NCBI GenBank assembly: GCA_007258455.2
Contig: VDFB02252616.1
Coordinates: forward strand, 125,521,060 to 125,585,059
Source of the DNA: Sequoia sempervirens
Lineage: Eukaryota > Streptophyta > Pinopsida > Cupressales > Cupressaceae
Length of the DNA: 64,000 bases
Direction of reading: 5' to 3'
This document shows, one piece after another, positions 11,851-24,700 of the stretch. Made by a program: the position numbers and the translations under genes. Below the pieces are notes generated by a model. It was not told where the DNA came from. It saw only the letters and a program-made list of their open reading frames with translations, and ran no database searches. Position 1 is the stretch's first letter. Each line of letters begins with the position of its first letter.

Positions 11851-12944
11851 TAATTTTCATGGGGCTTCCAAAGACAACCAAGGAAGAGGTGGAGCAGGTG
11901 GTATTTTCTAAGATGACAAAGGGCAATGAATTGGATCTCTCTCTATAAATATAACACTGAGCATCAATAGTTTAGTAGGAGCTAGAGGGTTAGTTTGAAG
12001 GTCTGAAAACAACTATACAATATGGGATAAAGCAATTAGCAATCAAAGGCTAGATAGTATCCTTACAGAAATAGAAAAATATATCCACATTTTGCAAAGA
12101 GATCTACTATAACCATTTTCATGGGGAAGCATCATAAGCCTTAATTGGATACTATTTCCATTTGCAATGTTTTTTGTTAATTTGATGGCAACTTTGTTTT
12201 TCATTTGCATTACTTTATGTTTTAAATCTTATGCAAATATTTGAAAATCATATAATACTTAATTTCTTTAAGGAAAAGGTCTAGATTTGTCTAAGTTTAT
12301 TTTATTAGATATCATTTAGCACTTATTATTAATTATTTAATCCATCCACATACAACTAAAATTTGCAGCACATGGCATCCATACACACTTGTGCACAAAC
12401 ACATACTCTCTAACATATTAGCATGTATACATATAGTTTTATATTGATTTAATACTTGAACCCCCTTTAAATACAAGTGCTAGTTTAGATTATTTTAAAT
12501 ATATGTATGCTAGACATAATTAAGAGAAGAAACTTAAAGCATTAAATATAATAGTTGAGAAGGAGTTAAAGCATCGTGTCTTACATATATTGTGGATGCA
12601 TTGCTCTTTAAAGAATTTGTATTTAATCCCCTCATCTTTCAGTTGATTAATAATGAACATTATCAATTTCAATAGCTTTGGTTATGGTAATATGTTCAAT
12701 AAGAATTCAAAGATGAAAATGAATCTTTATAAATCTTGTGTGCAAAAAGAGTGTGCATGGGAGAGATTTCTCCTATGAAATTAAAGTTAGGTATTTATAT
12801 GATTTCTTAACAATTTTGACTTTTCCGTATATGATCATACGAAGTAAATTTTTTGTGAAATATTTTTTTATATTCCCATAACTATAGGGCGCTAGTTATC
12901 TAGCCATTAGGATGTACCATGTGCATTCAGTGGTTGTACATGTC
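11851..12944. other. Unassigned sequence
   Basis: A+T-rich, with no convincing ORF or repeat. It lies in the segment that is absent from the right arm of the foldback structure. Confidence 0.5.
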
Positions 12945-14625
12945 AGAGCCTAATGTAATCGAATGTCAGATGAAGGTCTTATGTTAGAGCCTGTCGTATC
13001 CATGTAGCAATTTTCTTTTGTCTTTTGTGAATACATTCTGCAGTGCAATGCCCATAATATATAAATACATATAAATTATATATTGAATAGTTTACTTATG
13101 ATATATTTAGTGTTGTGAATAGTTATTGCTAATACTATATTAATATTAATAATTTATATGATATATTTAGTGTTGTAAATGGATATTATAATACTAAATT
13201 AATATTAATAACATATTATATTTATATTTACAAAAAAATAATATAAATATTTATATCATATATTATAATTAAAATGTTTATATTATATTCTTCATTTTTA
13301 TAATGATTAATTAATTTATAATGAAAAATATGTTTTATAATAATTTATTTATAATATATATAAGAAATATAATATATTTGTATATTATATCATAAATAAA
13401 TATAATATATATTTATATTTTTTATATATGTTAAATATTTCCTATATATATTATATATTATATAATAAATTTATTTAGGATATAATATATTATAGAGATA
13501 TTATATATTTAGTAAGGATATAATAGAATAAATTATAATATAATACTATATATTTAATATAATATAAACAACAAGAATTAATTATATTAATTAAATTTAA
13601 CATGATATACTTATTTATAAATTAAGTAATACTAAATTATTCATTAAATATAAAACAACATTTTTATTATTAATAATAAATTTATGATGAAAAATATGTT
13701 TGTGCAATAATTTACTTATGGCATATAATATAATTTATTGTATATAAGATATATAATATAAACATAAATATATTATAGTATATTTATTTATATTATATTA
13801 TATATCGTATATTATATTATATAATAAATTTATTTAAGATATTCTAATTATAACACATAAATTTAATATAATATTATATTTATATTAATCTTATAATTAT
13901 AAAAAATATAGGAAATATTTAATATATGAAAAAATATATAATATAATATAATAGAAATAAAAATAAATATTATATTTATTTATAATATATTTTTTTATGA
14001 ATAGCCAGCTATCTATATTAATATAAATAAATATAAGGATACATTTTCAAAAAAAAGGTGGGTGGTAAGAAGGCACACCTCGAGAGCCACATGGGAAAAA
14101 CCAAGAAAGCCAAAAAAAACTAGAGTCACATGGGCCTAGCCCAAAAATCCATAAACATTACAATTATATAAAAAAAGGCCATTAAATGGCTAGAGCAGTG
14201 CAAGCAGAGCCAGAAGGGTCTTTGTCATCAATGTGCTTCCCCCATACATAAAAATATAATATATTATATTATATATCATAAATAAATCATTATAAAACAT
14301 ATATTTTTCATTATAAATTAATTAATAATTATAAAAATATGATTATATATAAAATATATAATATAATATAAATATCATATGTTATTAATATTAATATAAT
14401 ATTAACAACAATCATTCATAGCACTAAATATATCATAAGGAAACCATTCAATATATAATTTATAGTATTTATATATTATGGGCACAATGCAAAATGTATT
14501 CACATTAAATAAAAAAAATGCTATACACATAGGCCTAAATATCTAAACAAACACAGATGTGGTAGGTGGCTCTAACATACGACCTTCCTCTAACAGACGG
14601 TTACAGCAAGCTCTGACGTCGATCC
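12945..14625. repeat. AT-rich palindromic core
   Basis: 12945-13300 and 14300-14625 are inverted relatives. For example, a phrase reading CATAATATATAAATAC at 13051 returns on the minus strand near 14475, and CTTATGTTAGAGCC at 12978 returns near 14575. The loop is dominated by ATATAATATA-type sequence, with one higher-complexity island at 14050-14240. No genes are present. Confidence 0.8.
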
Positions 14626-14627
14626 TG

Positions 14628-15010
14628 GTTAGGGAAAACTTTAAGGAACCCCCCCTCAACGAAGGTGTAAAATCCTAGCGAATCTTGTATACTTCTCGAA
14701 AAAAATATTAATTTTAGTGGCAATTTTTTTCATTTTTCATGAAAAAAATCTCAATTGGTGAATCTTTTCTAATCAATAGAACTCTATGGACAATCCTAGC
14801 AAATTGCAATTTTTTTAAAACCAATAAAATATTTTCAGTGGCGATTAAAATCTATTTTCAAACCTAGAAAAATTTTCTATTGGCGAATTAAACCTGTTTT
14901 CAAAATTGAAAAAACAATTTTGTTGGCGATTAAAACTTTTTTTCAAACCAAAAATATATATCTATTGGTGAATTAAACCTATTTTTAAATGCATAAGAAA
15001 AAACATTGGT
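14628..15010 (-). repeat. Inner arm block (right)
   Basis: Inverted counterpart of 10758-11120, with repeated TTGGCGAATTAAACC-type motifs and the inner end AGGGAAAACTTTAAGGAACC. Confidence 0.85.
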
Positions 15011-15011
15011 G

Positions 15012-15655
15012 AATCAATATAACCACAACCATTCAATGAATTTTTATGGATGGCTATAGTTGCATTCCGAAAGTAAATCTCTAAAGCACTAGATTTTCGA
15101 ATTGAAATCTTCGGAATAACACTAGAACCGTTAGATTTTCAAAAATCAATGGTTGAGATTTTATTAATTATTTAGGTTTGTCAGTCATCCTCCTCTTGTT
15201 TACCATTTAATATTACCTAAGTCAGACCAAAATATTTTATGACAAAACCTTAAATCTCAACTCTTTAATCCTGAGGGTTGAGTCTCGTCAACCTAGCGAT
15301 GTCCCCATTTTAAATTATGCATGTACATAAAGTTTTTTTTAAAAGAGGGACCGTTCGATGAATTTTTGATGGAAAGCTATAGTTTCATTCTACAAGTAAA
15401 TCCTTGAAGCACTAGACTTGCGAATTGAAACCTTCAGAATAACACTAGAACATTTAGATTTTCAAAAATGAATGGTTGAGATTTTATCAATTATTTAGGT
15501 ATGTCAGTCATCGTGCTCTTGTTTACCATTTAATATTGCCTAAATCATCTACCAAAATATTTTATGACAGTCTTAAATATTAACTCTTTAATCTTGAGGA
15601 TCGAGTCTCATCAACCTAGCAATGTTCCCATTGTAAAAATAACTTTATTTGCATG
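15012..15655 (+). repeat. Outer arm repeat units (right), two tandem copies
   Basis: Two ~315-345-bp units. Paired landmarks are GATTTTCAAAAAT.AATGGTTGAG at about 15136 and 15459, ACCATTTAATATT at 15201 and 15524, and TCATCAACCTAGC / TCGTCAACCTAGC at 15286 and 15608. Confidence 0.9.
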
Positions 15656-15990
15656 TGCACTATGCAGCCATCTTGTCATTTTCCGGGAGCATACCTTTTA
15701 AGCACTTTCTTTTAAGGATTCAAGTGTTGAAATAAATGTTAATTGTCGCATCAATGATAGTGGTGAATTTAAAAATGATAAGTGTGATGTCATATTGATT
15801 GTGTTCGTGCTAACTTCTATATATACTTCACCAACTTGATGTTCTTCATATCATTTATAATATATTTGGCTTTGATTTATTTATTCTCTATTCTCAATTT
15901 AAATGAGATATTATGGAGTCTTCATGGTGTGTCATGCTACCCAAACATTTTTGGAAAAAAAGAAAAGATGATGCATAAGACAGATGAAAG

Positions 15991-16473
15991 TTGGGTATAG
16001 TTTATAAAATTCCTTGTGTGCAAGTTGAGGATGCTATAAGAATAATTGTGGGTAGGGGATGGCTTCAAAACAACCCTCGTGCTCTATATTCTAAGGCAGC
16101 TTTGGCTTTCTTGTCTAATTGCATGGAAATTTTTCTCAATGAAGATTTGGTGAAGATGTTGGTAATATGTTATTTGGAACCTTTCATGTACTATATTTCT
16201 TCGTTGGAGTTGGCACTGGAGCATTACAATTTTGAAAGTGGGTTAGTGCCTATTGGTGGAATCTTTAGGAAAGTGGAATTGCATGCTTCTATAGTGCAGG
16301 CTCTTTCCCTAGTTAATATGAGATGGGGTATGCTATGTGATACGAAAACTAAATCATTAAAGAGTATAGAGTTTTGGAGGAATGTTTTGGGTGATTTGCT
16401 TTTCTTCTATGTTGTTAGTTTGTTAAATTCAATTCACGTTCTACTTAAACAACCGGTTGATGGCATCAGCTAA
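15991..16473 (+). CDS. Unrecognised ~160-codon open frame, possible terminal exon
   Basis: The frame is open after a TGA just upstream and begins at a TTG, not an ATG, so it is more likely an exon or gene fragment than a complete gene. It encodes a hydrophobic, non-repetitive protein with segments such as GRGWLQNNPRALYSKAALAF and LEHYNFESGLVPIGGIFRK. It ends QPVDGIS-stop. Codon use and composition look more like a real coding exon than the surrounding DNA. A likely 3' region follows and is split by the LTR insertion at 16522-25953: removing the insertion joins 16521 to 25959. I do not recognise the family. It could be a host gene fragment or the 3' end of a transposon gene. Confidence 0.4.
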   Translation: MGIVYKIPCVQVEDAIRIIVGRGWLQNNPRALYSKAALAFLSNCMEIFLNEDLVKMLVICYLEPFMYYISSLELALEHYNFESGLVPIGGIFRKVELHASIVQALSLVNMRWGMLCDTKTKSLKSIEFWRNVLGDLLFFYVVSLLNSIHVLLKQPVDGIS

Positions 16474-16516
16474 TGTTACAAAAAAAAACTAGTAATGAAT
16501 TGTATGGCATGTTGTG

Positions 16517-16521
16517 TGTCT
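16517..16521. repeat. Left TSD of solo LTR (TGTCT)
   Basis: TGTCT directly before TGTAATGCCC, repeated exactly at 25954-25958 after the final ATTACA. Confidence 0.9.
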
Positions 16522-16975
16522 TGTAATGCCCGCCGTGCAAACCCCAGAGAACACACACAATGCGAATAATTTTTTTTTAAATAATAAAAGTAAACATGCA
16601 ATAACATTAAACCATAACCACATAACATATTACATAGCATTAACACACTTGGTTCTCTGGGGCACGCGAGGTTACATCGCAACAACTAAACAGAAATAAA
16701 GATAACAACAATATCATTTATAATGATAACCAAGGATAAGGATACATCCAATAACCATGATGCGAGAATAATAAACATCGCATAATTACATCCATGATAA
16801 ATGTAATACCCCCATATGATTAATACTTTTAATATTATTTCTTACTCTTATGTGTGAGCTTCATTCTATTCTCTTTTGGTGATTAGTTCACCGTCTTGGT
16901 GTGGGTAGATGTCTCCCGTATTAGGGAATCTTATTTTCTTTTGTTTACCGGCTTCCAGGAGTAAGCCGATTTTAT

Positions 16976-16986
16976 GAGGGGGAGGA
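16976..16986 (+). promoter_or_regulatory. Polypurine tract before the 3' LTR
   Basis: GAGGGGGAGGA directly precedes the LTR start TGTAATACCCC. This is the classic plus-strand priming site and fixes the element's orientation as +. Confidence 0.9.
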
Positions 16987-19900
16987 TGTAATACCCCTCC
17001 TCTTATTGGTAGGATTTGGTATTTTTCAATGCGGTTGTTTGCTTCTTGTGACGATGATGATATTGTTTGATTTGGTTAGTTAGACATTAGATGATGCTAT
17101 TGTTTCATTATGGATAAGATTATTTCGTATGACAGTATGGTTGGTTATATTAGTTGATTTTCAGAATTATTATATGATGCAATGATTTAATTAGATATGT
17201 TTTAAGATGATTGCCAGTTAGAAATGTTGATTTATTGATTATGTAATATTTGTTAGAATAGGTGTGATGAAGGACAATATGGCATCACTCGTTCGCGAGT
17301 GCCCTGCTATGTTGCAATTCCTTCTCACAATGCAGTACTTCAATTTAATGCTTAGATGATTATATATATATGTATGCACATGTACACAACTTTGTTTGAA
17401 TGCAGGATTTGCAGGTAAAAGTCTCGATTCCACCTGCTTCGGCAGGACAAGGCGAGCACCAATAACCCAACGGTTAAATGTTGATACAGAGGTGATGATG
17501 AAGTCCTCCCGTCCCATGATGTCTGATCGTCTCGGTTGATTGGTATTGTTCATTTTCTGTAATTGTCGTTATTGTGGTTGTGTTGTGTATGTCGTATTTT
17601 ATTAATGTGATTATTTAATAGGTTGTGATTTAGTTAATTGAATGTGGATAATAATTGTTTATTTTAATGTTGATTTATTTGTATGAAAATATTTAAATGT
17701 TTTATTTATTTTTTTATAAAGTCATGTGTTTTGATTAAATGATAATTAAATATTAAAGGTATTTTAATTATTTTAATTAATTATCAGGTGGGGATAATTA
17801 TTAGAATAATTTATTTAATTAAATAGAAAATGTGTTGTGCAAGAAAGTGGTAAAAATAGAAATTAAAACAAATAAAACAAATAAAACAAGTAAAAGAAAG
17901 AAAAGTTGTGCAAACGAATAGGAATTCAGATCTAATTAAAAAGTTAGCTTTTAAAGAATGATTTTTATTTTATTTCTGATTTTTGTTGAGATTTGAGAGA
18001 GGAATATTATCTTTTAATTAATTTAGAATTTTTAAAAAGGAGTTTTCACAGAGAAGAGAGGGAGGATGGAGAGAGGGACAGTATATTTTTATGGAATGAA
18101 TAATTTTTGTGGGTCTTACACACACACAGAGGTTTTTGTTGAGACAGAAGTTGCATAAGCTATTGGTGATGTATTGTTGAATTGGAAAGAGAATATATTT
18201 CAATCCTTTTTGCTATACTTTGAGAAGAGTGTTAGAAAGGAACTGAGAATCTGTTACTGGTGATCGGCTTGGAGAGTTTTTGGGCAAATAATCGGATTCG
18301 AGTTCGAGGGCAAAATTTTGTAGAAGAAATTTGGAAGCACGAATAGGGAGCTCTTCGAAGTCATCAGAATCAACCGGGCTTCATCAAATTCTCAAAGAAG
18401 CGCAGGCATCCAGGTTCCTGTCTCTATCTTTGATTTCTTTAAATCTGCAAAAATAAATAAAATCATGATTTAAATGAATTTGTGTTGCAAATAAAACATC
18501 TGTCTGAGATCTAGTTAAATTTAATATTACGTGAAAGAGAATGAAAACTCTGGGTAATTAGATCTTAGGGAACAACAAAGCGTATGGAAAAAATTTCAAT
18601 GGATTTAAAACAATTGGTTTCTTCCCTTCTAGTTGTTTAAATTTATCATGATATTTCAGAGAAAATAAAATTGTCCAACTTATTTGATCAAATTAGAGAA
18701 AAATAAATAAATGTGATTTCTGAAACTTTATATATTAGGATATATATTATTTATATATTTGATGGAAGTCTGCTGTAAAACCCTTCTATTAAGGTGTTCT
18801 GGAAAAAAAGAAAGAAATTTTATAGTAATTGTAATGCATATATATATATATATATATATCGAATATATGTATTTAAATTTTTGTATTTGGTATTTCATTG
18901 AAAAAACCCCTGATATCGCCAGAATTCGTACCTGTTAAAGGACGGATGGTTAATGTATTAAAATGAATTAAAAATAAAATAAAAGTTAAAAGAGAAATTT
19001 TATAAAAATAAAATTGAAAGTATTTTAAAATTTTTGGGAAGGGAGAAGGGACGGCAGTGTCGTACCCACTTCCCACCCAATGCAGTCGCGGGCTACACAA
19101 CAGTCCACACGGACTGCTGTGCGCAGCAGTCCGTATGGACTGCTGCGTACAGCAGGCCGTAGGGACTGCTACGCGGTCCCATGCGGCAGTCCCTCTTGGC
19201 CTTTAGTTAGTTTTAATTATTTTATTTTTTTAATGTTATTTAAAATTCGTATTCGTTTAAAAAGAAAAATCTTAAATTCGTGTTTAAATATGTTTTTCAA
19301 TATGTATATTTTTATACACTTTTAAATATTGTTTTGATATAAATTTATTAATAGATTCTTTTATATTTGTTAAATAATTTATATAAATATTAGATATATA
19401 TATATATATAGATAGATAGATAGTGTATACTCATAATGTGAGCATAATTATATTTATTTTGGTTGTAAAATTTGAGAATAATATAGAAGAGGAATGTCAA
19501 TTGATATATATTTTATGTTTATGTATATAGATATATAAATATAAATATAAATATATATTATATATTGATGGAATAAAAGTGCGTTTATAATTCGAGATAT
19601 TATGCAAGTTTAGAAATTATTTTATTTAAATGAAATTGTAATTATCTTATTTAATAGTTAGGACATAAATTTTGTGTTATATTTATAAAGGTTAATTAGA
19701 GTTATGAAATATGATTATATGAAAATAGATAATTATTATTTGTGGAGTGTGTTTAAGTTGAGTATATTTGAGATGTATTATCTTGGGTAATTGAATGTAA
19801 CAAAATGGATAAGGTGTCGAATTTATTATTGTGTATATTTAAAGAGGATTCAACGAAAACTAGAAATTCTTAAACGCTATTAGACTTACGAATTTCTTTG

Positions 19901-21788
19901 GTTTTGCTATAATAATGTTCATGTATTAAATGGATTGTGGATTGTTGGTTACTAATAGAATTATTTTTATTTCGGTCTGAAAGTTATTACGTTGTGTCTT
20001 AGCTTCCTTATTGTGATTGGATTCTTAACTTTCGTGAGTTACCTTTTTACTTGATGTGGGAACCGGTTGTAAATTGGTGAAAACGTTATTCCAGAGGCAT
20101 GTTTTAATTTTAATGTACCTTTCGTCTTGATCACACTCTCAGAGTTGGAACTTATTGGTTTTGTGCTTGGAAGGGTTGAATTGTTCTATTAAGAGTTTGG
20201 TTATGAGTAATTGCGAGAGGGTTAATGCCTCATGTGTTTGGATTTCAATTTATGCTTTGTTAATGTTATAGTTCAACCCTTGCCTAGATTTGAGATATGT
20301 TAGGGGTCATAGGGAGAGTGGCTCTTCGTGGGCGCCGGCGCCTCGGGTAAGAGGAAGTGCCAGGGGAACCCACGTAAGAGTAGTTAAACAAGTGATAACT
20401 TAATTAATGTATCTAGTGGGTTGGGTTAGTTAACACATATCAAGATAAAAACATGCACCTCACCCCTGCCGTTAGCGCTTTCAAAGGCTAAGGATGGATG
20501 GGAAGACCTGGTTGGTAAGGTCACTACCTTGTCTCTATGAAAGGTAAGTGGCTCCGCATGAGTAACCCTATGGGGCGACACCTTGAAATAGGATGTCTAG
20601 AAAACCATAGATGGAGGCGGCTCCTTGAGCTAGGTTGTCTGGATAATCCATGTATAGATGGAGGCGGCACCTTGTGATAGGTAGTCTGGCGAATTCATGT
20701 AAGACCATGTGATGACACTCTCCACTAGACACCCTTGTCCTTGTTTCTTGTCGCCTCTGGATATTGTAATTTTTATGTTGTTCTGATTTTAGGGCTAGGG
20801 AATCCATAGGTGGGTGTCAGCGCCTCAGTTGGAGGAAGAGCCAGGGGATCCCATGAGAGTTATGTGATGACCCTCCCTACTTGACACCCGTCTGACTTGC
20901 TACTTGTTTCTTATGGAATGGTGTATTGAATGTTTGGTTCAGAGTTATTATGGAATTGTATTCCTTTTATTGGTCCTGATTTATTTGGAAATGTAGTTTG
21001 GGTGTTGGTTCAGCTCTTCTAGATGTAATTTCTTTATGATGTTTCTTTGAATTCTTGTGGATCGAGTTATGATTGTTAAGTGATAGTACTTCATGTTATC
21101 GTGATGAGTTTCTTGGTATTACTTGTTATGTGATTTGAGTACGTCGATGGTTGTGCATTGCATTCTTGAGTTGTACTTGTTCTGTATCATGTTGTTGAGT
21201 CGGTTGACATTCATGGTCGGGTTCACTTCCTCGTCACCTCTGAGCACGGGGGGTGAGTTACTTGTAATTCACATGGTTGGGTGGAACGTGCTCCACACCC
21301 GTTGGGTTCCCCATCAGCGTCTTGTCTTCTCAGCATTCTACAGTGGAGTCGTACCAGTGATCAGTTGTACTTCATATATCTTTATACTTGTATCAATTCC
21401 CATGTTGGGAAGTTCAATGTAATTCATTTGTCAAAGGAAATTGTAATGTAATATTATATCAATGATGTAATAGTTAGGCTCTTTTGTAACTCTATTAAGG
21501 GATTTATCGTGGATGTAATTATGTGATGTTTATCATACTTGCATCATGGCTATCGGATGTATTATTGTATATGGTTATCATGAATTAAATGGTTACGTTA
21601 TATTCTTTATTTGTTATTATGTTTAGTGTTGCGAAGTAACCTCTCATGCCCTAGAGAACCAAGTGTGTTAATGCTATGTAATATGTTATGTGGTTATGGT
21701 TAATGTTATTGCATGTTCACTCTTGTTATTTAACAAAAAAATTATTGCATTGTGTGTGTTCTCTAGGGTTTGCACGACGGGCATTACA
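16987..21788 (+). repeat. 4802-bp 3' LTR
   Basis: Bounded by TGTAATACCCCTCC and GGGCATTACA (short inverted repeat TGTAAT/ATTACA). It matches the solo LTR piece 21794-25953 in inverted orientation, for example the blocks at 17265-17340 and 17420-17530 against about 25610-25360 read backwards. It contains a GC-rich hairpin cluster at 19060-19200 and several direct phrases of the type GGCGCCGGCGCC / GGGATCCCATGAGAG around 20330 and 20820. No ORF has a recognisable product. Confidence 0.9.
19060..19200 (+). repeat. GC-rich hairpin cluster inside the LTR
   Basis: A GC-rich island in AT-rich surroundings, built of inverted AGTCC...GGACT units. 19124-19145 is a perfect 22-base hairpin with 9-bp stem CAGCAGTCC and GTAT loop, and 19101-19116 is a shorter one. 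The counterpart in the solo LTR is at about 23763-23880, where the stems have diverged. Confidence 0.8.
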
Positions 21789-21793
21789 ATAAA

Positions 21794-24700
21794 TCTCTCA
21801 ATAGAGTTACAAATGATCCTAACTATTACATCATTGTTTTAATAGTACATTACAGTCTCTGATAAATGAATTACATTGAATTTCCCAACATGGGAATTGA
21901 TACAAGAACAATGAAATATGAAACACAAGTGATCACTGGTACAACTCCACTGCGGAATGCTGAGAAGACAAGATGCTGATGGGGAACCCAACGGGTGCGG
22001 AGCACGTTCCACCCAACCTTGTGAATTACAAGTAACTTACCCCCCGTGCTCAGAGGTGATGAGGAAGAAAACCCGACCATGAATGTCAAACCGACTCAAC
22101 AACAACATAGCACAAAAACAAATACAACTCAAGGCATACAATGAGCAACCATCAACGATCACAAAATCACGTAACAAGTTAACACTATGAAACTCATCAC
22201 AATCACACAACGTATCAGCAATCATACAAGTAACTACATAGCAATCATAAACAAAAATTCACAAGAATCAGAAACTACATAAAGATTATGATATCTAGAA
22301 TACACTTCCAAATAAATCTAAAACAATAACCAAAATAAAATTCCATATAAATCAGAAACAACAATTCAGTACACAATTCCAGAGGCAACCAGAAACAAGG
22401 CAAACGGTTGTCAAGTGGAGAGGGTCATTGCATAGCTCTCATGGGATCCCCTGGCACTTCCTCCAACTAAGGCGCCGGCACCCATCTATGGATCCCCTAG
22501 CCCTCGAAAACAACATAAAGATACAATACCCAGAGGTGACAAGAAACAAGAACAGGGGTGTCTAGTGGAGAGTGTCATCGCATAGCTCTCATGGGATCCC
22601 CTGGCACTTCCTCCAACTGAGGCGCCGGCACCCATCTATGGATCTCCTGGCCCTTCCTCCTAACTGAGGTGCCGGCACCATAGGGTAGCTAATGCGGAGC
22701 CGATAATCTCTCATGAAGATGAGACTATGACTTTGCCGACCACGGCCTACTCAGTCTATCACTAGTCTACGATAGCCCTAATGCATAGACGAGGAATCCA
22801 ATTTTAATTATCTTGTGTGTTTTACTACCCATCCCCCTAAATCCTATTTTTAGGTTATCACTTGTTTAACTACTCTTACGTGGGTTCCCTTGAGCACTTC
22901 CTCCTTCCGAGGCGCCGATGCCCACAAAGAACCACTCTCCCTATGACCCTTAACATAAATCAAAACTAGGCAAAGGTTGAACTAAAACATAATACCACAA
23001 CAAGAACACGCGAGGCATTAATCCTCTCGCAATAATTCATAATCCAAAAGTCTTACCAAACCGTTCAACCCTTCCAAACATAAACCAATAAGCTCCAACT
23101 CTGAACATATAACCAAAACGAGGATAACATTTAAAGCATGCAACTCAAAACAAGACATACGAGGCAAATCCATCTCGCGATAAATCGTAATCACAACGAC
23201 TACAACCGCGTACCACCATTCCAAATAATAAAACTCAAATTCATGTAATATTCAATTCACAAAGATACAAGTATAGACATCAAGGATATAAAACATGCCT
23301 CTCGAGAAGACCAAGATTTACAATAATTCCCACATTGGTAACACTAAACGATAGCCACTTCGAACAAGGACTTGAAACGCATTTAAAAGGACTTCAAACC
23401 ATTCACAAAAAGGTTATCAGATTCCAAACACCCAATATAACGAAATACAGTTTCCTCGATACAATTCCACAACAACGGATCAAAACAAGATCTAGTTTTT
23501 TAATTACTTGTTCAACCAATAAAATAATACTCTACATTTATATAACAACACTAATTAACCCTTTTAAAATGAAAACACAAAATTTACATTTTAAACTATA
23601 ATTATACTAAATAAAATAATTATAATTCATTTTAAATAAAATAAATTTTAATATTTAATATTTAATAAAAGAAATATATATATATATATATATTCCAATA
23701 TATATATATATATATATATAAAAAAAGTAAAAAAAATTATAAAATTTTAATTTAAAAAAAACAAGGCCGACGGCCATTAAGACTGCCCGCAGCAATCTGT
23801 CATACTGCTGCGCGCAGTACTTGGCGCGACAGGGGTGTAGGGAGGGGGTACGGCTATGGCCGTCCCTCTCCCCAATCCCAAAATAAATTTTTAAAATTTA
23901 TTTTTATTATAAGATGCAATGCAAAATTTTAATTTCGCGATTTCCCTTTATTTTATTTATTTTTTTAAATCAAAAAAATACTTTTAACTATATTATTATT
24001 ATTTTTAAATCTAGTTTTATATTCAGACCCTCAAAATCTGTACCGATCACAGGTACAGCCATAACATTGGCTTGAACACAATTTCGACCCACTAAATAAT
24101 CAGTACAGAAAACAATAAAAATAAAACAAAATACTATATATATATAAATTTATATATATATATTAAAATATTAACATATAGAGTAAAAGTATAGAGGTAA
24201 AGTATAAATAACAGAATACAAATACAAAGCAATAAATACATCCATTCATATATCAATATATTGACAAAACCCCAAATTTATTATTTTCAACAAGGAAATC
24301 ATCTTTTCAAAAATCCTATTATTGATAAGGTGAACATTTCAGAAGATAAGTTTTTTTTTTGTTTTGACAAGTTGGCACAGTACAATAACTATATTTTTTT
24401 TTAATTCCAGTCTAATATCTTTCACTAATTTTCAATTCAAACAACAGTCTTTTTCCTTTCTTCACACAAATCATTTTCAATAAATTTTATTTTATTTTAT
24501 ATTTTATTTTTTTCTCTGAAACAGACAGATGAAAAGAAAGTACAAGAAGGAAAATACGAATAGAACCTGGTGCCCTGCGCTTATTCGAAATCTAAAAATG
24601 CCCGATTGATTCTAACGACCTCGAAGAGCTCCTTGTTCGTGCTTCCAAATCTCCTCTACAGAATTTCGCCCTCGAACTCGAATCCGATTCTTTGTTCAGA

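Larger units (their letters stand above)
9030..15655. mobile_element. Foldback / long-TIR DNA transposon-like structure
   Basis: Three blocks occur in mirrored order and inverted orientation. Block 1 is ~345-bp repeat units at 9030-9475 (-) and 15012-15655 (+). Block 2 is an arm with repeated AATTCGCCAAT-type motifs at 10758-11120 (+) and 14628-15010 (-). Block 3 is AT-rich at about 12945-13300 (+) and 14300-14625 (-). On the right the three blocks are contiguous, giving ~1.4 kb of arm. On the left they are separated by 9476-10757 (carrying an ORF) and 11121-12944 (polypyrimidine tract). This fits a foldback or MULE-like element with long TIRs whose left arm took up insertions. No transposase was found, so it would be non-autonomous. 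No target duplication could be confirmed. Confidence 0.65.
16802..21788 (+). mobile_element. Nested, internally deleted LTR element of the same family
   Basis: It begins TGTAATACCCC and ends GGGCATTACA, and is flanked by ATAAA at 16797-16801 and 21789-21793. The first ~11 bases equal the LTR start, then the sequence jumps to ~170 bases of internal sequence, a polypurine tract (16976-16986) and a full LTR. Thus almost the whole 5' LTR and nearly all of the interior are missing, while both termini and the TSD survive. It lies opposite in orientation to the LTR it landed in, producing a long near-palindrome. Confidence 0.9.

Noticed and set aside
11054..11948. Long overlapping forward ORFs (up to 285 codons)
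   Set aside because: They are translations of a polypyrimidine microsatellite; all three frames are open at once and the products are Ser/Leu/Tyr/Pro low complexity.
19080..19325. 81-codon ORF across the GC-rich island
   Set aside because: Formed by the hairpin repeats; no counterpart in the related LTR near 23763-23880.
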